This document shows, in pieces, positions 34,125 to 42,258 of a DNA stretch of 64,000 bases. Below the pieces are notes generated by a model. That model ran no database searches. It worked only from the letters and a program-made list of their open reading frames with translations, and was not told the DNA's origin. This stretch comes from an uncultured beta proteobacterium (GTDB taxonomy: Bacteria > Pseudomonadota > Gammaproteobacteria > Burkholderiales > Burkholderiaceae_C): assembly GCA_903822435.1 (NCBI GenBank), contig CAIJPE010000411.1:1-64000 (forward strand), given 5' to 3'. Both the position numbers and the translations under genes were made by a program. Each line of letters opens with the position of its first letter. Within the stretch, counting starts at the first letter, position 1.

Positions 34125-35440
34125 TGGCGGGGCCTTCCTGGTACCGGCGTTCGCTCCCCACGATGAGTGCCCTTCCATCGGCCCCCGTCGGCGAAGCCCC
34201 CGTGCGCAGCCCGACACGGGCCGCGGCGCCCCAACGCTCGAGCGTCCTCGCGGCACTGGCCGGGGTGCTCATGCTTGGCGCGGCCGTCGCGGCACGTGCG
34301 TCCGCAAGTCATGTGCTGCTCCTGCTCACGGGCACGGCCCTGGGCTGGGTGCTGTACCGGTCGGTGTTCGGCTTCACATCGGCCTTCCGCGTGCTGCTGG
34401 CCGACCGGCGCAGTGCCGGGTTTCGTGCGCTGCTGGTCATGCTCGGCGCCGCCTGCCTCCTGTTCTTTCCGGTGCTGGCTGGGGGCACGCTGTGGGGCCG
34501 GCCGGTCACGGGCTTCGTGTCGCCCGTGGGTGTCTCGCTGGCCTGTGGTGCATTTCTGTTCGGCATCGGCATGCAGCTGGGTGGCGGCTGTGCATCCGGT
34601 ACCTTGTATGCCCTGGGTGGTGGAAGTACCCGCATGATCGTGACCTTGCTGTTCTTCATCGTGGGGTCGGTCGTCGGTGTCATCCACCTTGCATGGTGGG
34701 AACACTTGCCGTCCATGCAGCCGCTGTCGCTGATACAAGGCATGGGCTGGGCATGGGCCCTGGCCTTGAACCTGGCGCTGTTTGCGTTGGCCTATGCCTT
34801 CGTCTCGCGCCTGGAGCGGGCGCGGCATGGCAGCGTCGCGCCCATCGGCCGCGTACCGGCCGCGGATGCTGCGGCCGGCACCGACCCAGCTGCTGTACGG
34901 AACAGGCGGTTGTCCTGGCTGATCGAGCCTTGGCCCCTGGTGGTGGGTGCCCTCGCCCTGGCCGCTCTCAACTTTCTCACTCTCTGTCTCGCTGGCCGGC
35001 CGTGGGGCATCACCTCGGCCTATGGGCTCTGGGGCGGCTTGCTGCTGCAGGCCGCCGGTGCGCCCGTGACCCATTGGTCGGGCTATTCATCGCCCGAGAT
35101 GCAGGGCGCGATGCAACGCGGTGCGCTGGCGGACATCACGTCGGTGATGGACTTCGGCATCATGCTGGGCGCGTTTCTGGCGGCGGCTGTGGCCGGAAAG
35201 TTCAAGCCGGTCTGGCGAATTTCCGGCGGCGACTTCGCCGCTTCGGTGGTTGGAGGCCTGCTGCTGGGCTACGGCGCCCGCCTGGCTTATGGCTGCAACA
35301 TCGGCGCCTTCTTCAGCGGCATCGCATCGGGCAGCTTGCACGGTTGGGCGTGGATCGTGTTTGCCCTGTTCGGCACCTGGGCAGGCTTGCACCTGCGGCC
35401 CGTCTTCGGACTGTCCGGTGCAGACCCCGCGAAGCCTTGA
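34124..35440 (+). CDS. YeeE/YedE-family membrane transporter (TsuA-like thiosulfate uptake)
   Basis: About 438 aa, ten or more membrane segments in two repeated halves. Conserved Cys-containing loops 'QLGGGCASGTLYALGGGS' and 'LAYGCNIGAFFSGIASGSLHGW' match the sulfur-binding cysteines of TsuA, which imports thiosulfate through Cys relays. A third Cys sits in 'FLTLCLAG'. ATG 34124 overlaps the preceding stop; ATG 34163 is an equally possible start. Inner membrane. No rhodanese partner is seen nearby; a flavin-reductase remnant begins 5 bp downstream. Confidence 0.85.
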   Translation: MAGPSWYRRSLPTMSALPSAPVGEAPVRSPTRAAAPQRSSVLAALAGVLMLGAAVAARASASHVLLLLTGTALGWVLYRSVFGFTSAFRVLLADRRSAGFRALLVMLGAACLLFFPVLAGGTLWGRPVTGFVSPVGVSLACGAFLFGIGMQLGGGCASGTLYALGGGSTRMIVTLLFFIVGSVVGVIHLAWWEHLPSMQPLSLIQGMGWAWALALNLALFALAYAFVSRLERARHGSVAPIGRVPAADAAAGTDPAAVRNRRLSWLIEPWPLVVGALALAALNFLTLCLAGRPWGITSAYGLWGGLLLQAAGAPVTHWSGYSSPEMQGAMQRGALADITSVMDFGIMLGAFLAAAVAGKFKPVWRISGGDFAASVVGGLLLGYGARLAYGCNIGAFFSGIASGSLHGWAWIVFALFGTWAGLHLRPVFGLSGADPAKP

Positions 35441-35444
35441 AGGC

Positions 35445-35713
35445 ATGAACGCGGCCCCCAACAAGCGGCCGCTGGCGCTGCCCAAGGTCTACGGCCTGCT
35501 CGAGACCGGGTCGGTGGTGCTCATGACCACGTCGCACAAGGGCGCCGCCAACGTGATGACCCTGTCCTGGCACACGACAACTTCTTCGTCCTGGAAGTGG
35601 TCAAGGCCTGGATCGATCCCACGATCAAGGACCCTCGCACCCTGCACCACCGGGGGTATGGACGTTTCGTGGTCTCGGGCGAGACCTTGAAGCTTGCGTC
35701 CAGGATGCGGTGA
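35445..35713 (+). pseudogene. Flavin reductase remnant, internally deleted and frameshifted
   Basis: The first ~45 codons ('PLALPKVYGLLETGSVVLMT', 'KGAANVMTLSWHT') match the N-terminus of flavin-reductase-like FMN-binding proteins. After about 35573 the frame changes and the family C-terminus appears directly: 'NFFVLEVVKAWIDP', 'KDPRTLHHRGYGRFVVSGET', ending at TGA 35711-35713. The central ~100 residues that hold the FMN site are missing. Both ends being recognisable points to a recent deletion. Confidence 0.8.
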
Positions 35714-35781
35714 ACCGCCACCGCGAGCCCGGCCGCAAGATCGTTCCCATCGCGCCGCAGCGCACTCCAACCCGGGCACGC

Positions 35782-36732
35782 ATGGCCGAATACCGCATTC
35801 TTTCGTTGTCCGGTGGCGGCTTCCTCGGCCTGTACACCGCCCGGCTCCTCGAAGCGCTCGAGCAGCGCGCGGGCGTTCCGCTCGCGCAGCGCTTCGACCT
35901 GTTGGCCGGCACCTCGGTCGGCGCCATCCTGGCCGTGGCGCTGGCCTACGAGGTGCCCATGGCGCGCATGGTGCGCCTGTTCGAGGCCGGGGGTTCGGGC
36001 GTCTTCTCGGGCCGGTCGCTGCCTTCGGGGACCTTGGGCCGCCTGATCGACATGGGCCGCTCGGCGCTGGGCCCGAAGTACGACGGCGTCGCGCTGCGCC
36101 GGGCGCTCGAGGCCGAGTTCGGCGGCCGCACCCTGGCGCAGGCGCCCCATTCGTTGGTCTTGCCCGCGGTGGACGTCGGCAACTGTTGCACCAAGGTCTT
36201 CAAGACGCCGCACGCGTCGGCCTCCGAAGGCGACGGCGGGTTGCTGGCAGTGGACGCGGCGATGGCGTCGGCCGCGGCGCCGACTTACTTCCCGTCGGTG
36301 AAGGTGTCTGGCCGCCTGTATGCCGACGGCGGTCTGTTCGCCGTGGCCCCGGACCAGGTGGCTCTGCACGAGGCAGAGCATTTCGTGGGTGTGGACGTCA
36401 CGCAGGTGCGCATGCTGTCGCTGGGCACCGCGGCGTCGGGGTACCGGCCGGCCGCGGGCGTGCACGAGAACGATGGCGCGGTGTCGTGGCTGTCCAGCGG
36501 GCGCCTGGTGATGACCTTGCTCGCCGCGCAGCAACAGCATGTGCAGGCGATGATGGAAGACCGCCTGGGCGGTCGCTATCTGCGCCTGGATGCCCGCTGG
36601 CCCGTGGAAGGCGGGCTGGGCCTGGATGTGGCGACGCCGCAGGCCGCACAGCGGCTGATGGCCCTGGCGCAGGGGACCATCGATGCGTTCCCCCAGCCTG
36701 GCGGGCTGGCGCCGTGGATCGGCCCGCGTTGA
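35782..36732 (+). CDS. Patatin-like phospholipase
   Basis: 316 aa. Oxyanion-loop region 'ILSLSGGGFLGLYTARLLEALE', nucleophile elbow GTSVG, and the catalytic Asp in 'LYADGGLFAVAP'. This is the CapV-like subgroup by overall pattern ('FDLLAGTSVGAILAVAL'), but the usual GGGxRG arginine is replaced (GGGFLG). No cyclase or other CBASS gene is adjacent, so I treat it as a stand-alone lipase. No signal peptide. Confidence 0.85.
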   Translation: MAEYRILSLSGGGFLGLYTARLLEALEQRAGVPLAQRFDLLAGTSVGAILAVALAYEVPMARMVRLFEAGGSGVFSGRSLPSGTLGRLIDMGRSALGPKYDGVALRRALEAEFGGRTLAQAPHSLVLPAVDVGNCCTKVFKTPHASASEGDGGLLAVDAAMASAAAPTYFPSVKVSGRLYADGGLFAVAPDQVALHEAEHFVGVDVTQVRMLSLGTAASGYRPAAGVHENDGAVSWLSSGRLVMTLLAAQQQHVQAMMEDRLGGRYLRLDARWPVEGGLGLDVATPQAAQRLMALAQGTIDAFPQPGGLAPWIGPR

Positions 36733-36737
36733 GCCGG

Positions 36738-36753
36738 CTTGCGCTCGCGCAAG
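36738..36753. promoter_or_regulatory. Dyad ahead of the APH/ATPase gene
   Basis: CTTGCGCTCGCGCAAG: perfect 7-bp arms around TC, 34-49 bp before ATG 36787. Its core TGCGCTYGCRCA-like form is shared with sites at 33560 and 38616. Confidence 0.5.
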
Positions 36754-36786
36754 GTTGCCGGCCGTCGTCGCGGCTAGTCTGCAGGC

Positions 36787-38457
36787 ATGCAGCCGGTACC
36801 CAACGCCCGACCTCCCGCGGGAACACCGGGCGGCATGCCGGCTGAGCTCGGACTCGAGCGGCAGACCCGCATGGTGCGCAGCCTGCAGCGGTTGCTGGCG
36901 CTGAAGCAAGGCCTGGAGGTGGTCTGGATCGAGACGCACATCTCCTTCGTGCTGCTCTGCGGCGCGCACGCCTACAAGTTCAAGAAGGCACTGCGCACGC
37001 CGTTCCTGGACCAGTCCACGCTCGCGCTGCGGCGCAGGGCCTGCCAGGAGGAACTGCGCCTGAACAGGCGCCTGGCGCCCGACCTCTACCTGGGGGTAGT
37101 GTCCATCACCGGCACGCCCGAGGCACCCGAGCTGGCGGGGCAGGGTGCCCCCATCGACTGCGCCGTGCAGATGCGTGCCTTTGCGCAGGACGGCCTGTGG
37201 GACCGGATGGCCGAACGCGGGCAACTCGGGCCGGCGCAGGTGGACGGTCTGGTGCCGATGCTGCAACGTTTCCACGCGGAGGCGCAGCCGGCCCAGGCCG
37301 ACGGGCGCCTGGGTTCGCCGGCGCAGGTCCGGGCTCCGCTTGTGCAGAGCCTGGATGAGCTCGAGGGCCTGCTGGGCCCGCGTGGTGGCGCAGCCATGCT
37401 CGGCCCATTGCGGACCTGGGAAGCGGCAGCCTTCGCTCGCCTGGCCCCGGTGATGGCCAGGCGGCTTGCCCAGGGCCGGGTGCGCGAGTGCCACGGCGAT
37501 CTGCACCTGGGCAACGTCACCCTGATCGAAGGCCGCGGCACCATCTTCGACGCCATCGATTTCAACGACGACTTCCGCTGGATCGACGTGATGAGCGAGA
37601 TCGCCTTCATGGCGATGGACCTCCAGGCCCACGGCCTGCCGCGCCTGGCCCATCGCTTCGTCAACGGCTACCTCGAATGCAGCGGCGACTACGACGGTGT
37701 GCAGGTGCTGGACTACTACCTGGTGCACCGGGCCCTGGTGCGCGCCAAGGTGCATGCGCTGCGAGCCGTCCAGTGCGCCGGCGCCACGGCCGTGGCCGAA
37801 CAGGCAGCGGCCGAGCGCTACTTGACCCTGGCACGCCACTTCAGCGGCCGTGGTGCGGCCGGTGCCGCGCTGATGCTCACGCACGGGTTTTCGGGCAGCG
37901 GCAAGTCGACGCTGACCCAGGGCTTGCTCGAAGCCTGCGGTGCCATCCGGATCCGATCGGATGTCGAGCGCAAGCGCCTGGCGCGACTGTTGCCGCTGGA
38001 TCGCGCCGGCGCGGCCCCCGATGAGTCGCTTTATGCCGCCGACATGACGGCCGCCACCTACGCACAGCTGCTGCGCCTGGCCCGGCCCGTGCTGGCCGGC
38101 GGCTACCACGTCGTCCTCGATGCGACGTTCCTCCAACGCGTCCAGCGCGACGCCGCGCGGCAATGGGCCGCACGGCAAGTCGTTCGTTGCGCGTTGCTGG
38201 ATTTCGACGCCGCACCGGCCGAGTTGCGCCGGCGCCTGGTGCAGAGGGCGGCCATGGCCTGCGATGCGTCGGACGCCGACGCTGCCGTCCTCGCCGCGCA
38301 GATGCGCGTTGCGGAGCCTTTGCGTGCCGATGAGGAAGGCCCGGTCTTCTCCTGCCATGCGTCGGCAGCAGACGGGGGTGGCCCCATCGACGCGGACTGG
38401 TCTGCGGTGCTGACCTGGCTGGCCGCGGATCAGAAGGCCATGTGCCAAAGCTTGTAG
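36787..38457 (+). CDS. Fused aminoglycoside-phosphotransferase-like kinase and P-loop ATPase
   Basis: 556 aa. Residues 1-350 are an APH/ChoK-like kinase with Brenner motif 'VRECHGDLHLGN' and 'IFDAIDFNDDFRWIDV'. Residues 360-556 are an AAA/zeta-toxin-like P-loop kinase with Walker A 'GFSGSGKST', 'IRIRSDVERKRLA' and 'GYHVVLDATFLQRVQRD'. This two-domain architecture is a known family without established function. Substrate unknown. No signal peptide. Confidence 0.87.
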   Translation: MQPVPNARPPAGTPGGMPAELGLERQTRMVRSLQRLLALKQGLEVVWIETHISFVLLCGAHAYKFKKALRTPFLDQSTLALRRRACQEELRLNRRLAPDLYLGVVSITGTPEAPELAGQGAPIDCAVQMRAFAQDGLWDRMAERGQLGPAQVDGLVPMLQRFHAEAQPAQADGRLGSPAQVRAPLVQSLDELEGLLGPRGGAAMLGPLRTWEAAAFARLAPVMARRLAQGRVRECHGDLHLGNVTLIEGRGTIFDAIDFNDDFRWIDVMSEIAFMAMDLQAHGLPRLAHRFVNGYLECSGDYDGVQVLDYYLVHRALVRAKVHALRAVQCAGATAVAEQAAAERYLTLARHFSGRGAAGAALMLTHGFSGSGKSTLTQGLLEACGAIRIRSDVERKRLARLLPLDRAGAAPDESLYAADMTAATYAQLLRLARPVLAGGYHVVLDATFLQRVQRDAARQWAARQVVRCALLDFDAAPAELRRRLVQRAAMACDASDADAAVLAAQMRVAEPLRADEEGPVFSCHASAADGGGPIDADWSAVLTWLAADQKAMCQSL

Positions 38458-38615
38458 GCGCGGACAGAGCCCGCAGCGCGTGCGCCCGCCCGCCCGGGGC
38501 TTGGGGTCCTTGCCGCCTGCAGACACGGACATGCCTGCCCACAGTTGACCTTGAAGGTCTGCAGAAGGGCGTACTCGTGTTCCTCACACGATGCGCGCAC
38601 CCGCCCGGCCGGTCT

Positions 38616-38629
38616 GTGCGCTTGCACAC
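38616..38629. promoter_or_regulatory. Dyad ahead of the 107-aa gene
   Basis: GTGCGCTTGCACAC, 13 of 14 bases identical to the perfect palindrome at 33560-33573, with matching TCT flank. It lies 66-79 bp before ATG 38695. Confidence 0.45.
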
Positions 38630-38694
38630 AGTGGTCGAGGCGCTGGCGCGATGGCTCCAAATGGAGGAATATGGACTGTTCCAGGAGACATGCC

Positions 38695-39018
38695 ATGAAC
38701 ACCAAGACACCCGGTCCGCCGGAAGGCGAAATCGCCAAGTTCATCGACGAACAGCTCGAACTGGCTGCCGCCAAGCTGGGCGCACTGGACCCCTCGCGGG
38801 TTCACCCGTCGCCGGTTGATCACGAAGAGCGCAAGGCCGCCCACGCCGACTTCGAGGACGTGATGCTCGGCAACGCCGAACCGACGCCTGAAATGCTGGA
38901 AGAGTTGCGGGTGCTCGGCACCGCCAGCCCGATGAGCGATGAAGAACTCGCCCGCCAGGCGCTGGCTGCACCATCCGCATCGCCCGATTCAGCCGCAGGC
39001 GGCCTGTCCAAGCCCTGA
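38695..39018 (+). CDS. Hypothetical acidic protein
   Basis: 107 aa, hydrophilic, acidic: 'GEIAKFIDEQLELAAAKLG', 'ERKAAHADFEDVMLGNAEPTPEMLEELRVLG', 'MSDEELARQALAAP'. AGGAGA precedes ATG by about 6 nt. Predicted helical and soluble. I recognise no family. Confidence 0.6.
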   Translation: MNTKTPGPPEGEIAKFIDEQLELAAAKLGALDPSRVHPSPVDHEERKAAHADFEDVMLGNAEPTPEMLEELRVLGTASPMSDEELARQALAAPSASPDSAAGGLSKP

Positions 39019-39022
39019 AGGC

Positions 39023-39409
39023 CTAGGGCGCCGCGCCGTCCCGAAGCATCAGCAGTTCGCGTTGGACTTCGGACGGGAAACCGCGCCGGTTGCCCCGCCG
39101 GTCCACCAACAGGTCTTCGAAGACCTTGTGGGTCAGCATCCTGTCGTCCCAGCACAGTGCCAGCCGGTTGGCGATGCGTGGATAGCGCCGGCAAAGCGAG
39201 ACCGGCCGCAGCTCCAGGGGAAACCGTTCGCACCAACCCGCGGCCATCGCGGAAAGGCTCACGTCGCGAGGGTTTGGCGCCGAGCGGCGAAGGCGGTGCA
39301 GGTTGCCGAAGCTCGGCTCCACAGGCGGGGCGGCAAGTTCGGGGCCTGCCGTGCCTTCCTGGCGATCCAGCGTGATGGTGCCGTCGCCAAAGCCTCTGGT
39401 GAATCGCAT
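39023..39409 (-). CDS. Conserved hypothetical protein
   Basis: 128 aa, soluble. 'RFPLELRPVSLCRRYPRIANRLALCWDD' and 'VFEDLLVDRRGNRRGFPSEVQRELLMLRD' resemble a Burkholderiales family of unknown function that I know by sequence pattern only. It converges on the preceding small gene (4 bp between stops). Start ATG 39409; 'MAAGW' lower down is a less likely alternative. Confidence 0.65.
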   Translation of the reverse strand: MRFTRGFGDGTITLDRQEGTAGPELAAPPVEPSFGNLHRLRRSAPNPRDVSLSAMAAGWCERFPLELRPVSLCRRYPRIANRLALCWDDRMLTHKVFEDLLVDRRGNRRGFPSEVQRELLMLRDGAAP

Positions 39410-39461
39410 CGCCTGCTGCCGAGTGGTCTCCAGGGAGACTTCGGCAGGGCGAGGCGAAACT

Positions 39462-40970
39462 TTAGAAGGCGGGTTGGGCGCGCTCCAATCGGTTCTTGCG
39501 GGCCTTCAGCACGAAGGTGCGGATCTGCCAGACCACGAACAACCCGATCAGGGCCAGCAAGGTTCCGCTGATCGGCCGGTTGACGAAGCCCATGAAGCTG
39601 CCGCGGCTGAGCAGCATGGCGCGGCGGAAGTTCTCTTCGAGCATGGGGCCCAGGATGAAGCCGAGCATGAGCGGCGCGGCATCCAAGTTGAGCCGCATGA
39701 ACATGTAGCCGATCAGGCCGAAGGCCGAGGTCACGAACACGTCGTCGAGGTTGTTGTTGACGCTGTACGTCCCGATGCAGCAGAAGAACAGGATCGACGG
39801 GAAGAGCACGCTGTACGGGATCTTGAACACCGACAGCCAGTAGCGTACCAGCGGCACGTTCAGCGTCACCAGGAACACGTTACCCACCCACATGCTGGCC
39901 ACCAGGCCCCAGAACAGGTCGCCGTGCTCCTTGATCATGCTGGGGCCGGGCTGGATGCCCTTGATGATGAAGGCCGCCATCATCAGGGCCATCACGGCGT
40001 TCTCGGGGATGCCGATGCTCATCAGCGGGATGAAGCTGGTGCGCGCGGCGGCTTCGTCGGCCGCGGCCTGGCCGGCCACGCCTTCGATGGCGCCCTGGCC
40101 GATCTCGTCGCGGTACTTGCTGAACTTCTTGTCCACGGCGTAGGCCGCGAACTGGGCGATGACGGGCCCGCCGCCGGGCAGGATGCCCAGGAACGAGCCG
40201 ATCACGCTGCCCCGCAAGGCACTCGGGATGATGCGCTTGAACTCGGGCCACGTGGGCATCAGGTCGATCTTGCCGTTGAAAGGCGTGCGCTCGTTCTTCT
40301 CGTCCAGGTTCTTGGTGATCTCGGCGATGCCGAAGCAACCCAGCGCGACACTGACCAGGCCCACGCCGTCGGACAGGAAGGTGAAGTCGAAGGTGAAGCG
40401 CTGCGTGCCGCTGTTGACGTCGGTGCCGATCTGCCCCATGAGCACGCCGATCAGGCACATGGCCAGGCCGTTGAGCAGGCTGCCGGTGGTGACGAAGCTC
40501 ACGCACACGAAGCCCACCAGCATCAGCGCGCAGTAGTCGGCCGGGCCGAACAGGAAGGCAACCTCACCCAGCACGGGAGCCAGGGTGGACAGCACGATGA
40601 TGGCCACGGTGCCGCCGATGAAGCTGGAGATGCCGGCCGTGAACAGCGCCAGGCCGGTCTTGCCCTTGAGGGTCATCTGGTAGCCGTCGATGCACGCCAC
40701 GATGCTGCTGGCGTGCGGGATCTTCATCGTGATGGCGCTCACACTGTCGCCGTATTGCGCCCCGTAGTAGATGCCCGCGAGCATGATGAGCGCGCCGCCC
40801 GTGGGGATGGAATAGGTGAGCGGCAGCAGCAGGCTGATGGTGGCCAGCGGGCCGAGGCCCGGCAGCAGGCCGACCAGCGTGCCCACCGTGCAGCCGATGG
40901 CGCAGAACATGAGGTTCTGCCATGTCAGCGCGTGCTCGAAGCCGAAGGCCAGGTTGTGAAGGATGTCCAT
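39462..40970 (-). CDS. tctA: Tripartite tricarboxylate transporter large permease TctA
   Basis: 502 aa, about 12 TM helices. TctA hallmarks: 'GLLPGLGPLATISLLLPLTYSIPTGGALIMLAGIYYGAQYGDSVSAI' and 'GILPGGGPVIAQFAAYAVDKKFSK', 'TSFIPLMSIGIPENAVMALMMAAF'. It starts at 40970 overlapping the TctB stop by one base (TAATG). In the TTT family TctA and TctB form a proton/sodium-driven importer of citrate-like carboxylates with a Bug/TctC receptor. Confidence 0.93.
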   Translation of the reverse strand: MDILHNLAFGFEHALTWQNLMFCAIGCTVGTLVGLLPGLGPLATISLLLPLTYSIPTGGALIMLAGIYYGAQYGDSVSAITMKIPHASSIVACIDGYQMTLKGKTGLALFTAGISSFIGGTVAIIVLSTLAPVLGEVAFLFGPADYCALMLVGFVCVSFVTTGSLLNGLAMCLIGVLMGQIGTDVNSGTQRFTFDFTFLSDGVGLVSVALGCFGIAEITKNLDEKNERTPFNGKIDLMPTWPEFKRIIPSALRGSVIGSFLGILPGGGPVIAQFAAYAVDKKFSKYRDEIGQGAIEGVAGQAAADEAAARTSFIPLMSIGIPENAVMALMMAAFIIKGIQPGPSMIKEHGDLFWGLVASMWVGNVFLVTLNVPLVRYWLSVFKIPYSVLFPSILFFCCIGTYSVNNNLDDVFVTSAFGLIGYMFMRLNLDAAPLMLGFILGPMLEENFRRAMLLSRGSFMGFVNRPISGTLLALIGLFVVWQIRTFVLKARKNRLERAQPAF

Positions 40971-41392
40971 TACAGCAGCGGGAGGTTCAGGCCGAGGCCC
41001 TTTTGGAACGCAAAGGCCACGGCAATCAGGCCGGCGGCAACCTTCACGCTGCGAAACCACGAAAACGAACTGGCGGCGAAGGCCGAGCAGAACACCAGCA
41101 CCACGATGCCGGCGATCATGTTCACGAAGTGCGACACCAGGGCGAAGCCGCACAGGCTGCCCAGGATGATGCTGATGTTCTTGATCTGGATTTCCATCGG
41201 CTCGCGGGCCGACAGGCGCGCCTGGATGATCGTCAGGATGCCGATCAGCAACAGCAGCCCGCTCACCATCAACGGGAACAGGCCGGGGCCGGCGTTGCTG
41301 AGCTTGCCCAGCTTGTACTGCAGCGATGAAAGGCCGAAGGCCAGTGCGATGCCCGAGAGGAAAATGCCCCGGGCGAGGTTGCGGTCGACCAT
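40970..41392 (-). CDS. tctB: Tripartite tricarboxylate transporter small permease TctB
   Basis: 140 aa with four TM helices: 'SLQYKLGKLSNAGPGLFPLMVSGLLLLIGILTI' is typical of TctB. GGAG lies 7 nt upstream of ATG 41392. First gene of the tctBA unit; the expected tctC receptor gene is not directly upstream. Divergent from the tctDE regulator genes (166 bp apart). Confidence 0.88.
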   Translation of the reverse strand: MVDRNLARGIFLSGIALAFGLSSLQYKLGKLSNAGPGLFPLMVSGLLLLIGILTIIQARLSAREPMEIQIKNISIILGSLCGFALVSHFVNMIAGIVVLVFCSAFAASSFSWFRSVKVAAGLIAVAFAFQKGLGLNLPLL

Positions 41393-41558
41393 GTGATCTC
41401 CAGGTAGGGGGCAGCGGCCCCCGGCCCGCTCACTGTAGGAACCACCCGACCCTGCGCATCCTCGGTTTTCACCTACGACAGCCAGACGACAGCTTCGAAG
41501 ACCGGACTGGGGTGGCCGGGTGTGGGTAGCATCGCGCTGCGGCTGATTGAATGGACCC

Positions 41559-42233
41559 ATGCACGTTCTCATCGTCGAAGACGACCTGCCGCTGGCCGAC
41601 TCGATCGCCCAGGCGATGCGGGCACAAGGCTGGCGCGTTGACCTCAGCACCCGGGGCGAGCCCGTCGCGGCTTCGCTGCAGCAGGACGAGTACGACGTGC
41701 TGGTGCTGGACATCGGCCTGCCGGGCATCGACGGCCTGGAGACGCTGCGCCGGGTACGCGCGCAGGGGTCGGTGCTGCCGGTGCTGCTGCTGACCGCGCG
41801 CGACACGGTGGAAGACCGCGTGCTGGGGCTGGAAACCGGCGCGGACGATTACCTCGTCAAACCCTTCGCGCTGGACGAACTGCTGGCCCGGCTGCGCGCC
41901 CTGGTGCGCCGCCACGACGTGCGTCAGGGCGAGACCATGGTGCTGTCCGCCCTGCGCTTCGATGCCAGCGCCCGCAGGGCCATGGTGGGCGATCGTCCGG
42001 TGCATCTGTCGGCGCGCGAATGCGTGGTGCTCAACTACCTGATGCTCAAGACGGGGCGCATCGTGTCGCGCGAGCAACTGGCCGGGCTGGTGCCGGGCTG
42101 GGACGCGGCCACCTCGGACAACGCGCTGGAGTTGCTGGTCTCGCGGCTGCGCGCAAAGATCGAACCGGCCGGGGTGCGCCTGCGCACGGTGCGGGGGCTG
42201 GGCTACACGCTCGAGCTGGCGTCTCCCGAATGA
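41559..42233 (+). CDS. tctD: OmpR-family response regulator (TctD-like)
   Basis: 224 aa. Receiver domain: acidic 'IVEDD', phospho-acceptor Asp in 'DVLVLDIGLPGIDG', 'LLLTARD', 'DDYLVKPF'. C-terminal winged helix ends 'RLRTVRGLGYTLE'. I choose ATG 41559; a TTG 12 nt upstream is less likely. With the kinase at 42259 it forms the two-component system expected to activate tctBA, since it is divergently arranged as in known tct/bct loci. Confidence 0.9.
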   Translation: MHVLIVEDDLPLADSIAQAMRAQGWRVDLSTRGEPVAASLQQDEYDVLVLDIGLPGIDGLETLRRVRAQGSVLPVLLLTARDTVEDRVLGLETGADDYLVKPFALDELLARLRALVRRHDVRQGETMVLSALRFDASARRAMVGDRPVHLSARECVVLNYLMLKTGRIVSREQLAGLVPGWDAATSDNALELLVSRLRAKIEPAGVRLRTVRGLGYTLELASPE

Positions 42234-42258
42234 CCGCGCAGCCGGGCCACTGGCGGCC

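Noticed and set aside
35782-36732. CBASS-type antiviral system suggested by the CapV-like patatin
   Set aside because: No CD-NTase, Cap2/Cap3 or other defence gene lies within several kilobases; the neighbours are a flavin-reductase remnant and a kinase-like protein.
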